The notes under the pieces are model-generated. The model was not told the DNA's origin. It searched no databases and saw only the letters and a program-made list of their open reading frames with translations. Both the position numbers and the translations under genes were made by a program. Shown here in pieces: positions 56,066 through 64,000 of a DNA stretch of 64,000 nucleotides (within the stretch, counting starts at the first letter, position 1; each line of letters starts with the position of its first letter). The DNA lies in the NCBI RefSeq assembly GCF_963675165.1, contig NC_087377.1, positions 523,501-587,500 on the forward strand, written 5' to 3'. This DNA is from Halichondria panicea. Its lineage: Eukaryota; Porifera; Demospongiae; Suberitida; Halichondriidae.

Positions 56066-57316
56066 CGGTTAGCGATGTCAGACCGATTTTCATTTTTGCT
56101 ATTTCTAACTCCTATGTATTACTATCTCTTTTGAACACTCTAGGCAAACCAGAAAACTTTATTGCACTGGATTTGTTCAAGCGAATGCAGAGATACAGCT
56201 TTTTGAAGAACACTAGTCAGGGAAAAATTTGTACAAAAATTTACTGCATTTTAATGTACTTGGGCGGGACTTATGAAATTTGTTGTTAATACCAGAAATG
56301 ATCTTAAAGTATCATAATCTGCTGAACTGCTTGGTCTATTCTCTTTTAAAAAAGTATGAAATGGACACTCAGGACTCAGGAGTTAATATTGTAACCATTT
56401 GATATCTATTTTATGAAGTTTATAATGTTTCTGTAATGTATATCTTTATGATGTCCCTATAATAGTATGATGTCTCCTGCTTCAGAGAGTTCTTTTGGAT
56501 TTAAAGTAACCATGCTATCTTTTCAGTATATTGTATCATGTTTCAGAACTCTCATCAATGTCCACCTTACGCTTGTATCTGTTTCTTGATCTTTATAAGC
56601 AACTTTTCTGTCAATTTCATTTGATTCGTTTTTAGTGTGATGTAGATTTAAGGCCATACAACTATAAATCTATGATACAACTCTGTTGACAGCTTCTATA
56701 TACAGTAGATTACTCTTGTCTTTTTTGTGTGCAAATTGAATCAGTTCTTGCAATTTAATAGTTTTGGTAGATTACATTGTTGTCCCTGGAATTCTCTCCA
56801 GTCTTTCTTGTTTCTTTTCAACAGAGGCTTTCAGATTGCTTCAATAATTACTTTCAGTAACTTCTAAGAAATAAATACATCTATTGGTACACTTGGCTTG
56901 ATTTTACTGCATTTCTATTCTCAGCTCCACCCATCTATCCATGCAATAAAAAATTATGTGATTCCGCAAGAAATAAAAGCTTATTGTAGCAACTTTTTGC
57001 ATACTCTGGAGAGAGTTAGAGATGAAAGACATGCTCACTTGTGTTTTTGTTCATTTTCATGTTTGGTTGCCAAAAATAATGATGATCACCTTTGAGAAAA
57101 AATCACACACAAAACAAGCAATAAATGCTAAAATCATAAAAAACTGTTATAAAAATCAAATTCTACGCTATTTTTTACCCCTGGGAACAGCTGTTGTTTG
57201 CTAGACTCTTCCAGGGCTTGCGGAAAGCCCTTCTTGGTCACTCACTTTCTGGTCCCGTTTTTGAATTACTGTACGAAAATACCCCCACGCACTACTTCTG
57301 GTCTGACATCTCTACT
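56066..57316. mobile_element. ~1.25-kb insertion with GATGTCAGACC termini
   Basis: The sister locus at about 19140 reads TTCTACCGTATATCGG across the site; here 1.25 kb intervenes. The left end GCGATGTCAGACCGA and the right end, inverted, AGAGATGTCAGACCAGA, form short terminal repeats, with CTAC(GGT) on both sides. No intact frame was found. A stretch near 56775-56840 on the minus strand (KASVEKKQERLERIPG) may be decayed coding sequence. Confidence 0.65.
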
Positions 57317-57507
57317 ACGGTATTATCGGCGAATCATGTCAAGTTGTTGAAGGAGTTCAGTTGCCAACCAATTGCAACTAACATGCAATATACAGCCACC
57401 CACACAACTAAAGAAACAAAACTACTAACAGGGTTTTCGGGATTTCCTACCCCCAGCCAAAATATCCCCCCCCCCTAAAATCTGAATAATTATTCATAAT
57501 AAAAATG

Positions 57508-58275
57508 TATGCCTCGAGGCGTAGCCGCACGAGGGATACGGCAAGCTGACTGTGTGTGTCTGTTCCAGCTGTAACTGCTCAACGGTTGTAATACGACGAA
57601 AGCTAACAGCTTGTAGCTATAGGCTTCTAGCCACGTTCTCTTGGATTTTGATTCCTGGATTAGCAAACTAAAGCTTCTTTCTCCAGTTATGGCTAGTTCG
57701 ACTCACATTGAAGGCTGTTGCAGTCTCTTTCATAGCATCATCTGTCCCCACAAACTTTCTATTCAACATGAGTTAGCCTTGCACTAAAGCTCTAGCTTTT
57801 TGTTAGCTACAATACTCAGAAAATATATGTTAAAACAGCTAGCTAGCAGTAGCCATTATTTTTGTGAAATTGATCTCTTTGGACACCCCCTTTAATTATT
57901 CCTGTGGATGTAATGCGCATGCGCTCTCATTCCCCATGTGTGAGAAAATAATATCCAAGATCCAGATCCTCCTGGCAGAATCATCTTTGTCTTGAAGGCC
58001 TGGTAAGCCACAAAACACTACCATTAACAATATAGATAACAATATGCATGTACACAAGTCTTTTTTCTCAATAGATATTATAATACACTGAACTGATCTT
58101 GGAAGAATCAATTTTCTTCTTTCTTGAGGTCCTGAACAACAATAGATGCATGTAAATAAGTCTTTTCTTCTCAGTGAGTTAATATAGATAAGCTAACTTT
58201 AATATAAATTCATTATAGAAACTACTATAACACTAATACTTTTTGAGCAAAAGCATAACATGGCGAGAGGCATTA
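57508..58275. mobile_element. ATGCCTCG-ended DNA element
   Basis: The left end ATGCCTCGAGGCG and right end GGCGAGAGGCAT are inverted. The interior (GCTTGTAGCTATAGGCTTCT onward) resembles, in reverse, the elements at 1514-2900 and 33539-34010. It sits where the sister block continues GTATGACTTTT at about 19337-19347. No coding frame is supported. Confidence 0.6.
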
Positions 58276-58387
58276 GCAAGCGCACGCTTGCAACACTCGT
58301 TTATTATAGGCTTAACAAGGCTTAACATAATTATGCGTAAAGCTGGCTACATTTCACTAGGATGTGTGCGTGTGGGTGTGGTCTCAC

Positions 58388-58520
58388 CTCTCAAGTTGTG
58401 CAGGTCTTGTGTGTAGGGAGAGTCTTCAGGAATGCTGTACTGAGCACTGACAATGGATAGAGGGTTGTCACCAAATGGAGTATCCATGAAGCACAGCTTG
58501 AACAGTAGTACTCCCAGTGC
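58388..58520 (-). CDS. NAK-family kinase exon (third copy)
   Basis: The 133-nt exon between acceptor CACACACAG and donor AGAG then GTGAGA matches 39017-39149: ALGVLLFKLCFMDTPFG, then QYSIPEDSPYTQDLHNLR. The homology covers only about 58322-58536. No neighbouring C-lobe exon like 38705-38808 was found, so this looks like a single exon carried into the locus. Its splice borders and frame are intact. Confidence 0.55.
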
Positions 58521-58544
58521 CTGTGTGTGGGCGTATAGTCACCC

Positions 58545-58659
58545 TCAGGGGTAGGCAGTAGAGTGGTCCCAAGCTGGCAGTCCATCCACCAATATCACGT
58601 TGATACTGCCCTTGTCATCAGTGACATTGAACACCTCTTCCCCCAGCGTAACATAGAGG
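58545..58659 (-). CDS. Exon-like segment, unrecognised
   Basis: From acceptor GGTCCTCACAG, one base and 37 codons (LYVTLGEEVFNVTDDKGSIN, then VILVDGLPAWDHSTAYP) end in a stop. The DDKGSINVILVD part loosely recalls the strands before the DFG motif of NAK kinases. It lies just upstream of the kinase exon, so a degenerate activation-segment exon is one reading; an unrelated last exon is another. Confidence 0.25.
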
Positions 58660-58978
58660 CTGTGAGGACCATATAGATGAGAGGAGGGAAGTTAGCTGTA
58701 TAGGTTAAAGTTGACAGTTAGCAATAAGCATACACAAGTGGACTATTAGTAGAGAGTAAGTGGTGGTCTTAATTACATTAGAGGGGGCGGTACCTTGACC
58801 TTGTATAAGCCCAGGCTATAGTTATTATACACGTACTTGTATTATAGCCGACAATAACACACATGATTATACGTATCTTCACAGCCCAACACTGCGTATA
58901 CACTCTACATATATGGAAAACATAACAAACATGCAAGCCTCTTATCAAACTTTATATTTCTCACAAGTTATGATGCAG

Positions 58979-59082
58979 GATGATGCTGCCCACCCCCTCA
59001 CTCAGGGGTACCTGTGTAGGGCTGAGGAATTGATGGACACAATAATTATGGAGACAATAGACTACCATCATGCACGCAGGTA
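58979..59082 (+). CDS. Possible exon, unrecognised
   Basis: After an AG at 58977-58978, an open stretch reads DDAAHPLTQGYLCRAEELMD, then TIIMETIDYHHAR up to AG|GTACAC. It has no stops in frame and little low complexity, but there is no matching copy or domain to support it. Confidence 0.2.
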
Positions 59083-59244
59083 CACTACCACCCACTCCAC
59101 TTATCACACACCACACACATACACACTCCATTAGTATGAGTAGGCAATGGAGGACCATACATTACAACAAAGGGAGCTAGAGAGCTAGTCTATAGATAGA
59201 GTATCTGGGTCCACTCAATAAGACCTGACACTACTCACCTATAG

Positions 59245-59345
59245 CATTGTCCAGCTCCCTCTGCAGACTAGCCACCATATCCACTAATACTGGACTGCTT
59301 GCTCCTCCAGCTCATGCCTGCAGACACTATTAAACTCTAGCTCTA
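59245..59345 (-). pseudogene. Decayed coding fragment (copy 2)
   Basis: It matches 23395-23480 (VLVDMVASLQRELDNA) and carries the same frame break. It begins the downstream homology block that runs to 59637. Confidence 0.3.
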
Positions 59346-59586
59346 GCTCTCTCTCTGATCATGAGGAGGCCATGTGGGTAACAAGAAACTGCAACTGAAG
59401 TGATCCTTACCCAACAAGAATGGTAAAGGGTCAATAAACTAGAAAGCTGGAAATGATTATAAACTTCAAAAATAGAAGGTGGTATAATCAAACACAGAAC
59501 ACAGAGCATTATAATAGTCAGTACTTATAGTCAACACAGAGTCAGTTCTTTACTTGACATTCTTGCATGCTTCTTTACTTGACATC

Positions 59587-59592
59587 TTTATT
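59587..59592 (-). terminator. Polyadenylation signal AATAAA (paralogue)
   Basis: It lies on the minus strand about 135 nt past the stop at 59727, in sequence conserved with 23725-23730. In this copy a donor-like GTGAGG after EEIEDKY in the Death exon is in phase 0 with the possible alternative last exon ILELLERDE, whose stop overlaps this signal. Confidence 0.5.
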
Positions 59593-59726
59593 CGTCCCTT
59601 TCAAGCAACTCCAGTATCTGTATGAAAGCATGAGCACAGTACAATCAACCAAAGCTATAGAGAACAAAACATAAGATTCGACTACAATTAGATTACAAAC
59701 ACACGTACCTTGTCAGGTTCTCATGA

Positions 59727-62700
59727 TCAATTGGTGGCACTATGAGCAACTGCAGTTGCTGTCCTCACATACTTGTCTTCAATTTCCTCGGCTACATCGT
59801 TACGCTCAACAGTAGGCCTCCTTAGACATTCACATATGTAAGGCCATGTCATCGGATGCTCTGGATCAGTGACTTCAAGACGTTTGGCTACCACCTTCAT
59901 TAGGCGGCGATCGTTATCTTGGTATCGATCTTGAATATTCTCCATCACGTAATAGTTCACCCCGAGGGCCAGTCCAAGGTTGAACCAATTATAGCTGGCA
60001 GTTTTCAGACTCTCACAAATTGTATTAATATCCGCTCCAGTTAGAACAATCGGCTGGTCTCCATTACTGGTATCCTTCTCTGATGATGGTCCTGTACACA
60101 CGATGATTAATGATTAATACTCAAACGCTACCTAGAACTGCAAGATAAAACGAAGCACCCAAAGAGAAATTGGCCAATCATGTGTACTAAGTCCCTTTTC
60201 TTTGGGCCATACAGTACAAAATATGCTTGACGCAGTAGTTAAAACAAACAGTCTAGTACAAATAAATGTTCTGCTGTCTATAGATCATACCTTGTAGAGT
60301 GACATCATTCTTCGGACATTTTGACAGAGTTACAACGTTTTCATCTGATCCTGATAATGTTCTGCGTTGGCTTGAGGCTGGAGGATCTGTACGTGTGTTG
60401 AAAACAGACATTCCATAGAAATTATTACCTGAACTGAGCTGACTACTATACCATGCATATTATTATACGTCATCCTAATATTATTAATAGCATGGCTGAG
60501 TACACATTGCAACTTTCTATGTGCGTAATTGAGAGACGATGCATAAATTATATTATACAGGTATTTAGGACTGTTGGGTTAGAGCATTTATGAATAACCT
60601 CAAGCATGGTCTCACCTCCTAGCTTAGTACAAGCAGAGAGCCAATCTTTATGGCCATCTTCCAAATTATACGTCATCCTATTGCGTTGAGTACACCTCAT
60701 AGAAGTGCCCTTAGCCAGAACACGAGCTGGGTGGTGGGGCACTTGGGGACTTGCACTTGCTTCAGTAGTCGAGGGCAATTTATGGGGACACAGAAATGCA
60801 ACTTCAGGATCCTCATACGTGTATTTCAGGGCTTTGTAAGCTGATCGAAGACCAGAGTGAACGTTTTCATATATCAAAGACAGCATTTCTTTTCGATTAT
60901 TACTGGAATGAATTTCGAGGAATGAAAACCCGTCAATTAGCGTAACAAAACAATCTTCCTCTCGATGAATGAATTGTACAAAGTTTCTACTCGGCGGGTG
61001 ATCCTCCATTTCAATTTCCCATTCACATTCTTTAATCAGGTACACTTGTAGACAGCAAAACACTCCACAGCACTGCCAGTTGGTTTTAAAGTGTAAAACC
61101 AGTGGGACTAAACCGGTTTTAAGGAAATCAGCTCGTTTGGCATTGACTTGAGTTTTTGGGAGCAAGGATAGAAGTGATGGCATATAGAAACGCTTGTCTT
61201 GCCCTCGTGAGAATAAACGAAATGGAGTGGCTATCAGCAAGTGCTTGAATATTTCAATCAAATCGATGGGTGCAAAGAGTCCATCGATATAATGCTTTTC
61301 AAAATTCTTATCAGATAAAAGTTCAATCGTAATAATACCTTCATCGGTAAATTTTAACCAGTCTCCTAACCCGTGTATTGGAGTTTTACTTCCTCGCACG
61401 TATGCAGCATACTCGACAAGCTCTGTTACTTTATCGAGAAGCACTTGAGTATCACAGAATACCACATTTGGTAAAATGGCAGGATAATAGTGAAAGATGT
61501 GATGCTCATGGAAGAATTTCAAAGCTTCACAAAGTGCATCTTCGTGAAAATTATGTAGCGTTTTTGCAATTTCTACACATTCATTCTTGCTTAAAACCTT
61601 TCTGTTTTCATCGTTGGAAACCTTCTCGACAATAATTTCCAAAATAAACCACCAAAAAGGGACAAGGATTTCAATATTCAACTCTTGAGACAGTTTATGA
61701 ACATATTCACGAATTGTCTTTGCCACTTCCTTACTGTCAGGATCGCAGTGTTTGCAATCTACAGGAAATATAATCTCTTTCGTTATACCCAAATTGAAAA
61801 ACATAGTCAACTTCTTAATGCAGTCTTTCTCCGCAAAATTCAACAACGTTTTATTCTTGTCTGATAGTGTTTCCTCGCATTCAGATTGACGGTCTTTGTG
61901 AGTACCAATGCATACCAGCTTGCAGTTTTCACTGTGAGATTGAATTGACTGCACGAGATACTTGAAGTTATCCAACACTGAGAGATGTGACTTGAAAGCT
62001 TTACCAACTGGCTTATTGTCCTTGTAGTATTCAACCAGCGGATGATCGTCTAGGCAGTCAGAGAGACGAAGAATGTACAAAGCTACAGAAATCTTGGGCA
62101 TGAAGAGTGGCAGTAGATTATGAAAGTGTGGTTGCCCACCGCTATCGATTATGTAGATCCAATGAGATCCAAACTTTTCTTGAACAGCAGTACGATCAGC
62201 ATCAGAAAATCGCTGAATATTCGCCATTACATTTGAAACAGTGCTAAGAAATTTACTCTTTTTTCCTTCTTGCTTACTAGTTAAATTTTCTCCAGCTACT
62301 GATGGTTTAGTTGCTCTTGAAGTCGGAGGAGTTGCATCAACTGGCATATCGAATTCATTGCTAGGTTCAAGTTGCTTCATAGCAATGCTGACTTCTTGTG
62401 GGATAGCAGATGCTTTAGAGTTAGGATCTGAGCTGGTTACATGAGATTTAATAGCATCAGCAACAATGCGTTGTAGGTCATCACTAGATACTGGTTTCCA
62501 TGTTCTAGAGGGATCTTCTTGAGCTTCCATTTTTATCTTTGTAGTGTCACGAATTTGTCGAATACATATCCTCTCTGCTGTGCTAGCTAATGGAGTGCTA
62601 TTACGATCTACAGGAGGAGGCAGTCCCAGAAGGAGATGCTTAGTGGAGGTTTTACCAGTGCCCGCCATTCCAAAGAATAAGATATTAGTAGTGTTCACAC

Positions 62701-62763
62701 GGACAAATCCAGCCTTCATGGCTTCATTAAGAGCTTGCTCAGACTTGGAGGATTCATTGAGGG
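59727..62763 (-). CDS. Roc/COR GTPase-Death paralogue (5' end outside window)
   Basis: Three exons join in phase 1: 60616-62763 (2,148 nt, GTPase plus COR), 60291-60386 (96 nt, linker DPPASSQRRTLSGSDENVV...) and 59727-60091 (365 nt, Death domain). The GTPase keeps [17 protein letters not shown] and GTHKD and is nearly identical to the exon at 24755-26905. The Death exon (SYNWFNLGLALGVNYYVMEN, DRRLMKVVAKRL, MTWPYICECL) has the classic W..LG..LG core and is not a close relative of its counterpart. The GTPase exon's phase-1 acceptor at 62763 requires upstream exons, presumably SH3 and Ankyrin as in copy 1. None is seen up to 64000. Confidence 0.8.
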
Positions 62764-62889
62764 CTGAAATAATAGGAATAATAATAGACTGAAACACAGA
62801 TCTGCATGGTGATTGACGCGTACGTCCCTTGAAACAGTACCCAGTATATACGTATGCACAGTAACAGTCACAGTTCATATTCACTTTCA

Positions 62890-63530
62890 AAAAGAAGTCA
62901 TCTATAATACCCTCTAGTTATCATCTTCTGCAATTAACCTCTACACATAATTATACCGTATATGCTCGATCAGAGGCCGCTCTCAATAGTATAGCCTCCT
63001 TTGCTAGCAAAATGAGTAGCCGCTCTCAAATAGTAGCCTCATGCATTTAGTGAACTTTGACTCTAGCATTTCTGGACGAGGCAGCCAAACAAAATATTAG
63101 TACTAGCAGCTAGCTACATGTACGTAGCTACTGGGTACAGGTAGCAGCTTGTTAGTGCTTCACAAAGACTTTCTCAGAGCAGAACTTTTGATAACAAAAC
63201 CAGCAAAATGTATATAGCCGCAGCCTCTGATCAAGCATAATACGGTATGCAATAATTATTCACATTCCAAGGATCACAAACTAGCAAACTAAATGACCAT
63301 CATCAACACCACACATCCACTGCATGACACGTTACGTGAAGTCTCAATTAATACCAGCTATATAGCTAGCGTACGTTGCATTTACACATGGCTTGACATA
63401 ATGATAGCGCAGTTCATATTTATATTGAGGCATGACACACACATACAGAGACTTGATGCTGAGGATTAATATTTTGGGTGCAAAATGTTTTTATCATTGT
63501 AAAGTGAGGTATTACAATAATCGCAATCTG
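62890..63530. other. Intron or upstream sequence of the paralogue
   Basis: No exon was recognised. A short inverted relation links ATACCGTATATGCTCGATCAG (62954) and CTGATCAAGCATAATACGGTAT (63226-63247), so 62954-63247 may be another foldback element with GAGGC-rich arms. Confidence 0.5.
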
Positions 63531-63531
63531 A

Positions 63532-63675
63532 TTACCGTACATGCAGAGGGTAATTTTCATGGGGTAAATATTTCGTTGGCAAGCTGACCTCCACGAAAAA
63601 AATTTTACTCACGAAAATCACCGTTTTCCAAGTAAACGAATTTTTTACCTCACGAAAATTACCCGCTATATGGTA
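63532..63675. mobile_element. MITE with ATAGCGGGTAATTTTCGTG-type ends
   Basis: The left end TTACCGTAC..AGGGTAATTTTCATG pairs with the right end CACGAAAATTACCCGCTATA in inverted sense. The minus-strand frame through it is a property of the repeat and is not a gene. Confidence 0.7.
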
Positions 63676-63689
63676 AGCATGAAAACAGT

Positions 63690-64000
63690 CTATGCACAAC
63701 AGGTTGCCACGAAGCAACAAATTCACAACGGAGGCAGCACTAACCCTCAGGAATTCATACCACAAAATACCACAAATAAGTCAAAAGTGAGAGCAATGCC
63801 ATCAATAGGGAGGTGGGTGGTGCTTTAACCGATTATGCGCCAATGACGCCTTTTGGTGTCATACGCAGCAATCCGGGTTTCCAGATAAACGAATTTTTTA
63901 CCTCACGAAAATTACCCGCTATATATGGTAAGCACAAAAACAGTCCAGGTTGCCACGAAGCAACAAATTCACAATTACGGAGGAAGCACTATACAACCCT
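63690..64000. repeat. Dispersed repeats at the window end
   Basis: 63705-63828 matches 32292-32417. 63880-63935 repeats the right half of the preceding MITE, and 63950-64000 begins the first repeat again. This makes a two-unit composite of the same pair of repeats. Confidence 0.8.

Larger units (their letters stand above)
54992..56066. repeat. Segmental duplication block C, copy 2
   Basis: It is near-identical to 18044-19140. The match is broken at 56066 by a 1.25-kb insertion and resumes at about 57317. Confidence 0.93.

Noticed and set aside
63532-63765. 77-codon minus-strand frame
   Set aside because: It runs through a MITE and a dispersed repeat; the frame comes from the repeat sequence.

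Overview
The window is animal nuclear DNA and most resembles a demosponge genome. It is AT-rich and intron-rich, full of short inverted-repeat elements and CA/GT microsatellites. Its genes encode Ankyrin, SH3, Roc-type GTPase and Death domains in combinations typical of sponges. There are no operons, and long open frames are rare. The species assignment is inference; no search could be run.

Layout. The window holds two diverged copies of one locus, about 36 kb apart in the same orientation. Each copy has: a NAK-family (AAK1/BIKE-like) kinase exon, a plus-strand two-exon gene end of unknown function, a giant 40-bp minisatellite array, a block carrying half of a Death domain, and a Roc-COR GTPase plus Death-domain gene. 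Copy 1: kinase exon 1-109, gene end 4982-5547, array 5678-14757, Death exon 18901-19086, GTPase gene 23972-37961. Copy 2: kinase remnant 38228-40044, gene end 41213-42734, array 42951-54835, Death exon 55827-56012, another kinase exon 58388-58520, GTPase gene 59727-62763 with its 5' end outside the window.

The main gene is on the minus strand, 37961 down to 23972. Eleven exons with matching splice phases assemble into a protein of about 1,182 residues: five Ankyrin repeats, two SH3 domains, a Roc-like GTPase, a COR-like region and a C-terminal Death domain. This recalls DAPK1 (Ank-Roc-COR-Death) without its kinase and with SH3 domains added. Its paralogue at 59727-62763 has a nearly identical GTPase exon but an unrelated-looking Death exon of exactly the same length (365 nt). 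The sequence beyond that exon is again similar, so only the effector end differs.

The two arrays total about 21 kb and show higher-order repeats (about 2.26/3.08 kb in the first, 2.16/3.94 kb in the second). Each has its own private monomer variant, so they grew independently after the locus duplicated.

Mobile elements are numerous. Several can be dated against an empty site inside the window: a Tc1/mariner-type MITE in a 92-bp tandem repeat, an 11-bp-TSD foldback element in a minisatellite, and two insertions absent from the sister copy. The kinase remnant carries frameshifts and lacks its activation-loop exon, and one copy of the plus-strand gene end has a 10-bp frameshifting deletion, so both families are partly decayed.
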